DNA of 64,000 nucleotides from Xestospongia muta (GCA_963693285.1 OY848930.1:1240001-1304000); one strand, 5' to 3'. Counted from the first letter of the stretch, positions 35,170 to 46,651 are shown. The notes: generated by a model from the sequence alone, not told the origin. Numbers and translations: made by a program.

Positions 35170-35546
35170 TTTATTTTTCTAACACTAGTTTGCACAAATA
35201 TTTATTCAAATTATTTTAGATTGAACAGCAACATATTATGAAAGATTGACAGAAGAATTAATATATTTGTGAATTGATCACGTGATGTGCATATAGAGTA
35301 TACACAGATGCTGATGGTCTAAAATGTAATTCTACATGAGTGCACGATCTACACACCTTTTAAAGATGTACTCTGTAAAAATTGAACTGTTGATACTGTT
35401 TTCATTGCTAGTGTACTGTTTATGTAACTACATAAACTAAACATTAATTATAGTAATCAAAATAGTATTATCTTTATTTGGATATGCAACCAGCTGTGTA
35501 ACAATGTATTAGTTAAATCAATCTATCAATTATTACAGTGTATATG
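35170..35546. other. 3' flank of fucosyltransferase A1
   Basis: No gene. Positions 35170-35310 recur after the A2 gene (53195-53335). Positions about 35308-35430 recur there in inverted orientation (53405-53525). Confidence 0.6.
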
Positions 35547-35997
35547 CATAGGAGGCTGAAGGGGGGGGGCTGGAGGGGCTAGAGCCCCCCCAATATTTAG
35601 AAAGAGGGGGCTCAGCCCCCCCCCAAAGTTTTATTGCTTGCTACTTACCCCACAAAAAGAATCTAAGTTAATCTTATTGGTGTTAATGAAACTGTCAAAA
35701 GTTTTGACATAATATTTGGAGGCCACAATGACGGAAAGATGGCTTAACAATTGTCTGGTCCTTCATGTACACAAATGCATAACCAATGAGTGTGATCTTG
35801 TTGAAATAGCTAAGGAATTTGTTATGGTAAATGATGAGTGAAGGAAATACTTTGGTACATTTTAAATTAATGTTGGTAATACTGAATGTGATTATAGCAA
35901 ACATAGTTTCTGCATTATGGGTACGTTCATGTCTGCATATTCATCACATAGTTATGGTGTGAGCCCCCCCAAAATATAAGTGCCTCATCCGCCTATG
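35547..35997. mobile_element. MITE-like element with G/C-homopolymer ends
   Basis: The terminal inverted repeats CATAGGAGGCTGAAGG (left) and CATAGGCGGATGAGGC (right, reverse complement) are followed by runs of G and C (eight or more). An ATATG direct repeat flanks both sides (35542-35546 and 35998-36002), a likely 5-bp target duplication. The 451-bp interior has no transposase. Confidence 0.65.
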
Positions 35998-36085
35998 ATA
36001 TGTGCATATGTATCTCTGTTATGGTTTTTGTTTAAATTTTAACCTAATATATTTAAATAACGTGATTAGAACTTAATCAAATTTA

Positions 36086-36164
36086 TGATCATACACCCAC
36101 GTAGTTGTAATTACAGTGACTGTATGATCATACACCCACGTAGCTGTAATTACAGTGACTGTAT
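36086..36164. repeat. Two tandem copies of a 39-bp unit
   Basis: ATGATCATACACCCACGTAG followed by an A/C-rich half is repeated immediately with one mismatch (GTAGTTG versus GTAGCTG). Confidence 0.8.
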
Positions 36165-36611
36165 GTATGTATATATATGATTTTTGCTAGATCATGCATT
36201 ATAACTTAATTATAATGGATACTGTTGTTTAAACTTCTTTACGTACATACACTGCCATACTTGAGTATACTCTTAAGTATGCATAATCAGATATACATGA
36301 CAGTGTGGGCTGTCACTATTCATAGAACACGGCACACATCCTTCTTGGTAAGTTATTAGTTACAAGCTACATTAACTGTACAATTATAAATAAAACAGTA
36401 TAGTTTGTCACTTTTACAAGAAAGTAAGGTAAAATAATTTAGTAAAAATTAGTGACTTTCTTGTAATAAAAACATTGTTATGTTTACTTTTATATCATAC
36501 TAAGTTTGATCATACAACCTGTATAACAATATATTGGTTAAATCAGCAACTAATCAATTTTTACACACTGTAAAATCTGTATGGTTGATTTAACCAACAT
36601 AATGGTTATAC

Positions 36612-37590
36612 AGATTGCATGATGCAAACTGTTTACAAAATGTTTGAAGTATATACTAATGATTTTCTTAAAAGAAATAAATGCATTTGGATTTGATAAA
36701 CAATCAATTCCATAGAAAATAGTTATCAAAGCTATATTATGTTTACTTTCAGTAGAGCCATATTACAGCGCAGTGATAGTATGCTATAATTCAATCCTAA
36801 ACAATTCAAATTTTCTAAACTTGTATTTAATTAAAGATGTTGTATGCAATATTGAGCACTAAGTATAAATTAATTAAGTTTATGTACTGTCTTAATTAAG
36901 GTAATTAATATTGTTTTCACTTTATTCCTGCACGGTAATATATAAATTAAAAATCAACTTCACAAGTTGACATTATTCCAAATTTGGATAGACATATTTA
37001 AAAATAGAAAAAAGTGGTTGCTGATCTTGTCGTGGGACTCTCATTAATGTAGTGGGACACAACGATAGATTTGGATTAAGGGTAGTAATTATAGTTTGGT
37101 TAAACCTCTTGCTATCATTGTGTCCCACTACATTAATGAGAGTGCCACGACAAGATCAGCAACCACTTTTTTCTATTTTTAAATATGTCTATCCAAATTT
37201 GGAATAATGTCAACTTGTGAAGTTGACTTTTAATTTACATATTACAGTGCAGGAATAAAGTGAAAACAATATTAATTACCTTAATTAAGACAGTACATAA
37301 ACTTGATTAATTTATACTTAGTGCTCAATATTGCATACAACATCTTTAATTAAATACAAGTTTAGAAAATTTGAATTGTTTAGAATTGAATTATAGCATA
37401 CTATCACTGCACTGTAAAAACTGATTAGTTGATTTAACCAATATATGGTTCTACTGAAAGTAAACATAATATAGCTTCGATAACTATTTTCTATGGGGGA
37501 ATTGATTGTTTATCAAATCCAAATACATTTATTTCTTTTAAGAAAATCATTAGTAGTTCAAACATTTTGTAAACAGTTTCACTGTGTAAA
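36612..37590. repeat. Large foldback element, arms of roughly 450 bp
   Basis: The left arm (about 36612-37057) and right arm (about 37113-37590) are near-perfect reverse complements. The inner ends read GTGGGACACAACGATAG and CTATCATTGTGTCCCAC, flanking a spacer of about 55 bp. Outer parts share ATTTTCTTAAAAGAAATAAA. No open frame of note. It would extrude as a very long hairpin and is probably a foldback transposon or an inverted duplication. Confidence 0.85.
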
Positions 37591-37751
37591 TAGCTAAGAA
37601 TAGTCTGTTATCTGACACCTATTATAACAGTAATATCAGACTGTTATAAGCTCTCTTATACTAGCAGTCTCTAAGGATGGTTAAGTGTGGATGCTTACAC
37701 CTCATTCTGTTATAATCTTGCTTATAACAGACTTATTTTAAGCAATTTGAT

Positions 37752-38032
37752 ATAAGCATACCGTATACCGGGATTTATTGGCGACCGATAAAATTTGGCG
37801 AATTGGCGAATTTCAAAAAATCGCCAAATAAATAACTGTCAAAATTTTTCACGTAGTCGCCACGCCCACAATTTTTATTTGTACACGTGAAACATTGTGG
37901 CTGGATGGCTAAAGTAGGTGTGGTAACAAGACATGTGCTAAATTCGTCAAATTTAATCTCGCCAATTATAAAATTTTACAATTCCGCCAAATTTTATCGT
38001 CGCTAATAAATCCCGGTATACGGTATGCTTAT
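37752..38032. mobile_element. MITE with long TIRs (ATACCGTATACCGGG family)
   Basis: 281 bp. The ends ATAAGCATACCGTATACCGG and the matching reverse complement CCGGTATACGGTATGCTTAT are perfect. The inverted repeat extends about 50 bp (GGATTTATTGGCGAC against GTCGCTAATAAATCC). Interior noncoding. The sharp ends suggest a fairly young non-autonomous DNA transposon. Confidence 0.85.
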
Positions 38033-38084
38033 TGCCATAACCATTAACAACAATCATTATTGTGAATAATACATTTAATTACAC

Positions 38085-38528
38085 TGAAAAAGCATTTTGT
38101 CATTTTAACCAAGGTTTTCGTTACCACAGTTTCATCAATATGATGTAAACCTATTCTAAGTTGCTACAAGGCCAACTATAGTGTATCTTAATATGTATAA
38201 AGCCAACTAGTTGCATCTACAACCACATTTCCTTTACATCCACTTTGCTTTAGTAATTGAACCATGGCTTCAATTAAAGCTATAAGCAGATTCTGTTTAC
38301 TTTCCTAATCCGATTAGTTAAGTTGAAATAGTATCTATCTTTTTCTCATGGCTTCAATTATTAGACATAAACTACAATGAGTACCTTTTGGCTTCTAGTT
38401 GGCTTTATACATATTGAGTTAGACCAGTATGGCTTTGTGGTCACTCAATATTGGGCTTATGTCATATTGATGAAATTATGGTAACAAAGACAATGGTTGA
38501 AATGACAAAATGCTATTTTGAGTGTAAG
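38085..38528. repeat. Imperfect foldback repeat
   Basis: The left arm has AAAGCATTTTGTCATTT, TTTCATCAATATGA and TATGTATAAAGCCAACTAG. The right arm has their reverse complements in mirrored order (CTAGTTGGCTTTATACATA, TCATATTGATGAAAT, AAATGACAAAATGCT). Noncoding; it lies just left of the tandem fucosyltransferase blocks. Confidence 0.75.
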
Positions 38529-39527
38529 TGCACTGTAGTATAATATAAGATTTTACAAAAGACACAGCTAATATCAAACAAGTGCACTTTTTAATAAGGG
38601 TATACAAACAATCACTTTGTCAATTCTATAATCAAGTTTAATGATATGAACTAAAATATTGTTGCTTTTATGAAAGGTATCTGTTTCACACGTACAGATA
38701 TTCTGAAATCACCATTCTTTAACTAAGAATTGGTGATGTCAGACTATAATATTTCATAGACATATGTTTTTTGTTTATACATTTGTTGTATTTTATCAAA
38801 CTATTACATCCATATATTGTCTGGAGTAACCATATTATCCATTATTGATAAGAACAAATTAAAATTATCATAATATATCAGGTTTGTTGTTCAGTCTGTT
38901 CACCCACTCAATCAGTGATTAGACTTACAAAAGGCAGTTGCTGGATTATATATATATATAATAATATATAATGATAGCAACTTCTTGTACGTTAATTAAT
39001 ATGCATATTCTTCCTGACTTCAGTCAGTACATACAATTAGTTGTACGATTATATATGCACGTAATATAGACATAATGACATTATCATTGTGTCTTAGTAA
39101 ACTGAATTTTCGGAAAGCAGTTGTTACGTGCATGTTAAAATTTACTATAATTTAATAGTCAAGGCGAGGGTCACGCCACGCCTTGATTAATAACTTGAAC
39201 AACATACAATTACTACGATTAAGGTGGCGGGCGGTTAGTCTCGTCCCCAGACCTACTCGCAAGCTAAAGTAGGTCTGGTCACACGGCTTGACTTTTGTGT
39301 CCCCAGTAAAGAATGTGGCACAGGTGTTGGTATGCAATTAGAGGTAGTGTGAAATATGAATATATATAAATATTGTCAAATAAAAGTATGTGTGAAAGCG
39401 AATATTATAAATTCATGAATATAGTATGAATATCATTATAATAAAACTATTTGGCTTCTGACTTCCACCGTACTGCCACCTTAAGGGTCGTCTTCAGACT
39501 CGATTTTAATTATATAGGAGGCCATCT

Positions 39528-40637
39528 ATGAGACGTTTACTGAAGGTTGGTGTTCTAGTTGGTGTTTTATTAACTATTTGTTTGTTCGTCTTTCAAACAT
39601 TATCAGATCAATTAACAAGCTATAATCATGTCGTTACTATAAGCAATGTATCTTCTCCATCTGTTTATTCTGAAGCAGGATATGGTAAAATAATTTTAAC
39701 CTGGACAAAGCTATCTCACCGTAAGTGGACTAGAAAGGATACTGCCGTAGAGTGTGGTCCATACAAGTGTTTTATTACTAGTAACAAAAAACTATTTCAT
39801 AACAGCAGTGCTGTTCTGTTTCATATTCATACAGGACAATTCTTCTATGACTTACACATAGCCCGTTCTATGAATCGACCTCCTGGCCAGTATTGGATTT
39901 TCTATAATAGAGAGCCACCTGGACAACACAGTCAACGAGACAGTCTAATGAACAGACACTGCAACTCTGTATTTAATTGGACTATGACATATAAACTCAG
40001 TTCAGATATTAGGTTTGGATATGCTGAAATCATGCCTGGAAAGTTTAAAGGTGGTTATGATCCAAACAAGAATTATCTCAAAGGAAGGACTAAAACAACA
40101 GTTGCTCTTATCAGTAACTGTGTAAAGCATCGTCTAAACTTTATAGACCAGTTAAAGAAGTATATTGATGTTGATATCTATGGCTACTGTGGAAAACCAT
40201 GTGAGCCAAGTTGCTTCTCTTTGATACCAAAGTATAAGTTTTACTTGTCTTTTGAGAATGCTCTCTGTAAAGACTACATTACAGAGAAAACATATATAAA
40301 TGCTTTCGCTAATGAAATAGTTCCAGTAATTATATCTGGTGCAAACTTGTCAAATCCTACTGTGATCCCTCCTAATTCTTTTGTCAATGCACTTGACTTT
40401 AAGAGAGCAATAGATCTAGCTGAATACTTGTTGCTTATAGGAAGTGATCCACAACGTTATAATGAATTTTTCAAATGGCGTAATAATTGGTCTGTAACTG
40501 TTATTGGAGTACACAATATCCCATGTTACGTATGTAGAAAGTTATATGAATCAAATCTTACTCTTCAGACATACACTGACATTGCACGTTGGTATAGTGT
40601 TAACGAAAATTGTAAGCCATATCCGACTCTGGCTTAA
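39528..40637 (+). CDS. GT10 alpha-1,3-fucosyltransferase-like, subfamily B, copy 1 (mosaic)
   Basis: Intronless, 369 residues, type II: MRRLLK, then an anchor (about residues 7-28). The first roughly 100 residues are subfamily B. From about residue 105 to 225 (GQFFYDLHIARSMN, CVKHRLNFIDQLKK, GKPCEPSCFS) it is of subfamily A type; the end is B again (VCRKLYESNLTLQTYTDIAR). The FENALCKDYITEK nucleotide-sugar motif lies at about 240-252. All motifs are intact, so an active fucosyltransferase of the secretory pathway is likely. The mosaic pattern points to gene conversion between subfamilies. Upstream sequence is that of the repeated block. Confidence 0.92.
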   Translation: MRRLLKVGVLVGVLLTICLFVFQTLSDQLTSYNHVVTISNVSSPSVYSEAGYGKIILTWTKLSHRKWTRKDTAVECGPYKCFITSNKKLFHNSSAVLFHIHTGQFFYDLHIARSMNRPPGQYWIFYNREPPGQHSQRDSLMNRHCNSVFNWTMTYKLSSDIRFGYAEIMPGKFKGGYDPNKNYLKGRTKTTVALISNCVKHRLNFIDQLKKYIDVDIYGYCGKPCEPSCFSLIPKYKFYLSFENALCKDYITEKTYINAFANEIVPVIISGANLSNPTVIPPNSFVNALDFKRAIDLAEYLLLIGSDPQRYNEFFKWRNNWSVTVIGVHNIPCYVCRKLYESNLTLQTYTDIARWYSVNENCKPYPTLA

Positions 40638-40806
40638 ATTCAGTTAAGTCAGTTTTGAATTGCCAAGAAGCACCCATCAATTAACATATTTGTGGATTCT
40701 ACATTGATCATTAGATGTATATTATATTATAATGTACACAGATGATTTAATATGTAACTCTACATGCCTTAGCTCTTAAGAACACATTAATCAAACAGAA
40801 AAAATG

Positions 40807-41112
40807 ATACCAAAATTTTATTGGAATGAAATAGTACCTGTGGTCATATCTGGAGCTTACTTGTCCAATCCTTACTGAGTATTGTTTGTCTCTCCTAAAT
40901 CACATATTAATGCTTTGATTTTAAAAAAAGTGGTAGACCTGGCCGATGATCTTAAATACATTGGTGGTGATCCTGGTGGTTTGTGAAGTTTATATACTGA
41001 CCATATACCAGAATTTTGTATAAGAAATGATATGAATCAAATTTCACTCTATGGATTTATAATAACATTGCACGTTCGTGTAGTGTTGAGAGAAAATGTA
41101 AACCGTATCTTA
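40807..41112 (+). pseudogene. Dead fucosyltransferase 3' fragment, block a
   Basis: The translation shows WNEIVPVVISGAYLSNP, a stop, then a region like INAL, VVDLADDLKYIGGDP and KPYLK. This aligns with the C-terminal third of the neighbouring enzymes (NEIVPVIISGANLSNP and so on) but is far more diverged and has stops and frameshifts. It is an old partial gene copied along with every later block. Confidence 0.75.
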
Positions 41113-41223
41113 AGACATGCTGATAACAATTCATGTATTGAAAATTTTAACTAATAAACACTTATTTTAGGATAACTCAGTATACTATAAACTTTATTAA
41201 GTTTACTGAGTTATACGGAAACT

Positions 41224-42101
41224 ATGGAAAGATTGCAAGAAGCACATATGAAGGTTATTACAATACCAGCAATAAATTCAGCTCTTAGAAAATCTATAAT
41301 ACTGTAGGCGATTTCTTTATCTAAAGAATGCATACAGCAATGATAAGTTGTTTTTGCTTAATGGGTGTGGTCATCTATGACGTCACAACACACTCTTCCT
41401 CACTGTTCAGGGAAAAGTTTCAATCAGATTACGAAATTTTACAAGAACGTCTACAGACCCTTCCTTAAAAAACTGACACATAACATTATGGTACACTGAA
41501 TTTGCATTTGTGATTATTATTTTTTAGGTATTATAAAAGAACTATACAAAGAAAAAGAATATTTGAAAGAAATAACTGCAAGATACTCATTCACTGATGA
41601 TATTAAAGAAAGTGCTAAGGTATGTATGTATATCTGTGTATCTGCGTGTGTGTGTACACGCATAATTTCAATGCATTTCCTACTTTCCTTGCTATAATTA
41701 TAGGATACAGTAGAAATAAAGGAGGAATATGATCCTGTAAAGGAAAAGGAATGGAGAAAAGGTAACATTCCCTTAATTGACTAATAATTAATTGGTCTAC
41801 ATCGTGCTGCATAGCTTGCATTAACCCCTCCCCTAATTATTCTTACATCATTTATTCGGATGATAATGATATAATACTTACTCATACTAAAATTTTATCA
41901 TACTATGTCCGTACAGCTAGGAAGGAACATAAAGTCAAGTCAGCTATAATGAGGACAACAACAGATAATAGTTCAAAAGACAAACCTGACATTGATATTT
42001 GGGCAAGACTGGATGAGTTAGAATGAGAAGAGGAGGAATTTTTGAAGAGAGAAAAAGATTTGGAAGAAGAGTGCAGAGAAGATACTATTGAATTTGAATA
42101 A
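41224..42101 (+). pseudogene. Truncated, broken URI copy (block a)
   Basis: Corresponds to URI exons 1-3 and 5-7. Lesions: exon-2 donor GT changed to AT (41342), CCTTAAAAAACTG in exon 3 creates a stop and frameshift, exon 4 is absent (about 540 bp deleted after 41500), and TGA replaces an Arg codon in exon 7 (42024-42026). It ends at TAA 42099-42101, the block junction. Confidence 0.88.
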
Positions 42102-42671
42102 ATATATTGTTTTCCAAACATTGTAAATAGACTTTTTTCCCTGTGCAATGATATGAACTAAAATATTGTTGCTTTTATGAAAGGTATCTGTTTCACACGT
42201 ACAGATATTCTGAAATCACCATTCTTTAACTATGGGTTGGTGATGCCAGACTATAATATTTCATAGACGTATGTTTTTTGTTTATACATTTGTTGTATTT
42301 TATCAAACTATTACATCCATATATTGTCTGGAGTAACCATATTATCCATTATTGATAAGAACAAATTAAAATTATCATAATATATCAGGTTTGTTGTTCA
42401 GTCTGTCACCCACTCAATCAGTGATTAGACTTACAAAAGGCAGTTGGTGGATTATATATATATATATAATAATATATAATGATAGCAACTTCTTGTACGT
42501 TAATTAATATGTATATTCTTCCTGACTTCAGTCAGTACATACAATTAATTGTATGATTATATATGCACATAATATAGACATAATGACATTATCATTGTGT
42601 CTTAGTAAACTGAATTTTGGAAAGTAGTTGTTACGTGCATGTTAAAATTTACTATAATTTAATAGTCAAGG

Positions 42672-42703
42672 CGTGGCCTGACCCTCGCGAGGGTCAGGCC
42701 ACG
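42672..42703. repeat. Perfect 32-bp palindrome upstream of fucosyltransferase B2
   Basis: CGTGGCCTGACCCTCG and its exact complement, 16-bp arms with no spacer. It lies about 90 bp upstream of the B2 start. The same palindrome is at 46620-46651 upstream of B3. Degenerate relatives lie near 39163 upstream of B1 and near 55100 inside the piggyBac relic. Confidence 0.9.
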
Positions 42704-42794
42704 ACTTCACTAATAACTTGAATAACATACAATTACTACAATTAAAGGTCGTCTCCAGACACCTTCTCGATTTTAATTATATAGGAGGCCATCT

Positions 42795-43910
42795 ATGAGA
42801 CGTTTACTGAAGGTTGGTGTTCTAGTTGGTGTTTTATTAACTATTTGTTTGTTCGTCTTTCAAACATTATCAGATCAATTAACAAGCTATAATCATGTCG
42901 TTACTATAAGCAATGTATCTTCTCCATCTGTTTATTCTGAAGCAGGATATGGTAAAATAATTTTAACCTGGACAATGTGGTTTCACCGTAAGTGGACTAG
43001 AAAGGATACTGCTGTAGAGTGTGGTCCATACAAGTGTTTTATTACTAGTAACAAAAAACTATTTCATAACAGCAGTGCTGTTCTGTTTCATCTTCCAGCC
43101 GAACAATTTTTCTATGACTTACACAAAGCTCGTATTTTAAGTCGACCACCAGGCCAGTATTGGATTTTTTACAGTAGAGAGGCACCTGGACCCTCAAGTC
43201 AACGAAACAGTCTAGTGAATAGACACTGCAACTCTGTATTTAATTGGACTATGACATATAAATTCAGTTCAGATATCAGGTTTGGATATGCTGAAATTGT
43301 ACCTGGAAAGTTTAAAGGTGGTTATGATCCAAACAAGAATTATCTCAAAGGAAGGACTAAAACAGCAGCTGCTCTTATCAGTAACTGTATAAAAAATCGT
43401 CTAAGCCTTATAGACCAGTTAAAGAAGTATATTGATGTTGATATCTATGGCTACTGTGGACAACCATGTAGAACAAAACGAAATTGCTTCTCTTTGATAT
43501 CAAATTACAAGTTTTATTTGTCTTTTGAGAATGCTCTCTGTAAAGACTACATTACAGAGAAAACATATATAAATGCTTTCGCTAATGAAATAGTTCCAGT
43601 AATCATATCTGGTGCAAACTTGTCAAATCCTATTGTGATCCCTCCTAATTCTTTTGTCAATGCACTTGACTTTAAGAGAGCAATAGATCTAGCTGAATAT
43701 TTGTTGCTTATAGGAAGTGATCCACAACGTTATAATGAATTTTTCAAATGGCGTGATAATTGGTCTATAATTGATATTGGATCTCACAATATCCCATGTT
43801 ATGTATGTAGAAAGATTTATGAATCAAATCTTACTCTTCAGACGTACACTGACATTGCACGTTGGTATAGTGTTAACGAAAATTGTAAGCCATATCCAAC
43901 TCTGGCTTAA
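42795..43910 (+). CDS. GT10 alpha-1,3-fucosyltransferase-like, subfamily B, copy 2
   Basis: Intronless, 371 residues. Same type II layout as B1 but with consistent subfamily B residues throughout: HLPAEQFFYDLHKARILSR, PGPSSQRN, CIKNRLSLIDQ, GQPCRTKRNCFS (two residues longer than A). The GDP-fucose motif FENALCKDYITEK and the NWTMTYKFSSDIRFGYAE segment are intact. It differs from B3 at only four residues (NPIVIPP for NPTVIPP, QRYNEF for QHYNKF, WSIID for WSVID), so the two arose very recently or are being homogenised. Probably a Golgi fucosyltransferase with unknown acceptor. Confidence 0.93.
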   Translation: MRRLLKVGVLVGVLLTICLFVFQTLSDQLTSYNHVVTISNVSSPSVYSEAGYGKIILTWTMWFHRKWTRKDTAVECGPYKCFITSNKKLFHNSSAVLFHLPAEQFFYDLHKARILSRPPGQYWIFYSREAPGPSSQRNSLVNRHCNSVFNWTMTYKFSSDIRFGYAEIVPGKFKGGYDPNKNYLKGRTKTAAALISNCIKNRLSLIDQLKKYIDVDIYGYCGQPCRTKRNCFSLISNYKFYLSFENALCKDYITEKTYINAFANEIVPVIISGANLSNPIVIPPNSFVNALDFKRAIDLAEYLLLIGSDPQRYNEFFKWRDNWSIIDIGSHNIPCYVCRKIYESNLTLQTYTDIARWYSVNENCKPYPTLA

Positions 43911-43982
43911 ATTCAGTAAAGTCAGTTTTGAATTGCCAAACTTTTTAAATTTAAATATGAATATCAATTAAGGTGGTTCTCA

Positions 43983-44138
43983 GTGTAACTTGACTATGAT
44001 GACATCATAATGAAATGAAGTGATGTCATCATATTGATAACGTTGCCTAAACCCTAAACCAAACCTAACATTATTAACTCTATGACACATGTGATGTCAT
44101 CACAAGACGTGTTGTTATATCATCAATCAAGTTACACC
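43983..44138. mobile_element. Small MITE-like repeat downstream of B2
   Basis: The ends GTGTAACTTGA and TCAAGTTACAC are complementary, with a second internal dyad of GATGACATCAT and ATGATGTCATC. The same element lies after B3 (47931-48085) and B4 (56661-56814). It is absent after B1, where the flanks are joined at a CCAA shared by both sides. Confidence 0.75.
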
Positions 44139-44283
44139 AAGAAGTACCCACAATTAACATATTTGTGGATTCTACATTGATCATTAGATGTATATTATAT
44201 TATAATGTACACAGATGATGAAATATGTAACTCCACATGCCTTAGCTCTTAAGAACACATTAATCAAACAGAAAAAATGATAC

Positions 44284-44552
44284 CAAAATTTTATTGGAAT
44301 GAAATAGTACCTGTGGTCATATCTGGAGCTTCTTTGTCCAATCCTTATTGAGTATCGTTTGTCTCTCCTAAATCACATATTAATACTTTGATTTAAAAAA
44401 AGCGGTAGACCTGGCTGATGATCTTAAATACATTGGTGGTGATCCTGGTGGTCTGTGAAGTTTATATACTGACCATATACCAGAATTTTGTATAAGAAAT
44501 GATATGAATCAAATTTCACTCTATGGATTTATAACGTAAACCGTATCCTAAG
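44284..44552 (+). pseudogene. Dead fucosyltransferase 3' fragment, block b
   Basis: Same relic as in block a (NEIVPVVISGASLSNP, then a stop, then DLADDLKYIGGDP), with a further internal deletion near its end compared with blocks a and d. Confidence 0.72.
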
Positions 44553-44662
44553 ACATGCAGATAACAAATTCATGTAATGAAAATTAATTTAATAAACACC
44601 TATTTTAGGATAATTCAGTAAACTATAAACTTTTATTAAGTTTACTGAGTTATACGGAAACT

Positions 44663-46047
44663 ATGGAAAGATTGCAAGAAGCACATATGAAGGTTATTAC
44701 AATACCAGCAATAAATTCAGCTCTTAATAAATCTATAATACTGTAGGCGATTTCTTTATCTAAAGAACGCATACAGCAATGGTAAGTCGTTTTTGCTTAG
44801 TGGGTGTGGTCATCTATGACGTCACAACACACTCTTCCTCACTGTTCAGGGAAAAGTTTCAATCAGATTATGAAATTTTACAAGAACGTCTACAGACCCT
44901 TCCTCAAAAACTGACACATAACATTATGGTACACTGAATAAAAATTTGTAATTATTCATACCAAAATAGACTGTTGTGTACTATTATGTAATACTAAATA
45001 CTATTTTTAGAACAAAGGTACTATTTATAGAATATATACATACATAGGTACCGTTTGGACGAGTGGCATATATGTCAGGACAGTTATACCATACCAATGA
45101 GATCTTAGTTCTGTTGGGTGATAACTGGTTTGCTAAGAGAACTGCACACCAAGCTTGTGATATCGTAGAAAGAAGAAAACAAGGTATGTTATATAATTGT
45201 ATTAGAGAACATTTGCTCGGCTAAACTACAGACATTGCTTAATTTACAGGATACATTATCATATGATGATATCAGATTTGACCTTCAGTACAGTGTTGCT
45301 AAGTTAATGTTATGTATATAACTAGCAATTGTTAACATTAATTGTTCCCACTAAACAAGTAGTCTATAGTACTTAAATGAATGCAGGCTGTATGGTGGGA
45401 AAATAAGGATATAATTTGACATACTTTACAAATTCTTTTGTGCATCAAAACTTGCATTTGTGATTATTTTTAGGTATTATAAAAGAACTGTACAAAGAAA
45501 AAGAATATTTGAAAGAAATAACTGCAAGATACTCATTCACTGATGATATTAAAGAAAGTGCTAAGGTATGTATGTATATCTGTGTATCTGCGTGTGTGTG
45601 TACACGCATAATTTCAATGCATTTCCTACTTTCCTTGCTATAATTATAGGATACAGTAGAAATAAAGGAGGAATATGATCCTACAAAGGAAAAGGAATGG
45701 AAAAAAGGTAATATTCCCTTAATTGACTAATAATTAATTAGTCTACATCGTGCTGCATAGCTTGCATTAACCCCTCCCCTTATTATTCTAACATCATTTA
45801 TTCGGATGATAATGATATAATACTTACTCATACTAAAACTTTATCATACTATGTCCGTACAGCTAGGAAGGAACATAAAGTCAAGTCAGCTATAATGAGG
45901 ACAACAACAGATAATAGTTCAAAAGATAAACCTGACATTGATATTTGGGCAAGACTGGATGAGTTAGAACGAGAGGAGGATGAATTTTTGGAGAGAGAAA
46001 AAGATTTGGAAGAAGAATGCAGAGAAGATACTATTGAATTTGAATAA
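44663..46047 (+). CDS. Truncated URI paralogue, intact 204-codon frame (block b)
   Basis: All seven exons retain splice sites and phase: 44663-44692, 44747-44781, 44850-44928, 45048-45183, 45474-45565, 45650-45707 and 45863-46047. They encode the prefoldin-like region (KERIQQWEKFQSDYEILQER, GDNWFAKRTAHQACD, IKELYKEKEYLKEITARYSF) and the start of the acidic tail. A stop follows DTIEFE where the duplication junction cut exon 7. The second half of URI, including the conserved C-terminal motif, is missing. No disabling change is seen upstream, in contrast to copies a and c. It may give a prefoldin-only product competing with full-length URI, or be an unexpressed young pseudogene. Confidence 0.6.
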
Positions 46048-46619
46048 ATATATTGTTTTCCAAACATTGTAAATAGACTTTTTTCCCTGTGCAATGATAT
46101 GAACTAAAATATTGTTGCTTTTATGAAAGGTATCTGTTTCACTCGTACAGATATTCTGAAATCACCATTCTTTAACTAAGGGGCGGTGATGCCAGACTAT
46201 AATATTTCATAGACGTATGTTTTTTGTTTATACATTTGTTGTATTTTATCAAACTATTACATCCATATATTGTCTGAAGTAACCATATTATCCATTATTG
46301 ATAAGAACAAATTAAAATTATCATAATATATCAGGTTTGTTGTTCAGTCTGTTCACCCACTCAATCAATGATTAGACTTACAAAAGGCAGTTGCTGGATT
46401 GTATTATATATATATAATAATATATAATGATAGCAACTTCTTGTACGTTAATTAATATGTATATTCTTCCTGACTTCAGTCAGTACATACAATTAGTTGT
46501 ATGATTATATATGCACATAATATAGACATAATGACATTATCATTGTGTCCTGGTAAACTGAATTTTGGAAAGTAGTTGTTACGTGCATGTTAAAATTTAC
46601 TATAATTTAATAGTCAAGG

Positions 46620-46651
46620 CGTGGCCTGACCCTCGCGAGGGTCAGGCCACG
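46620..46651. repeat. Perfect 32-bp palindrome upstream of fucosyltransferase B3
   Basis: Identical to the palindrome at 42672-42703; same position relative to the gene start. Confidence 0.9.

Noticed and set aside
39510..39530. AGGAGG just upstream of the B fucosyltransferase starts, like a ribosome-binding site
   Set aside because: The genes encode Golgi type II enzymes in a spliceosomal genome. The motif is part of the conserved block sequence and has no Shine-Dalgarno role here.
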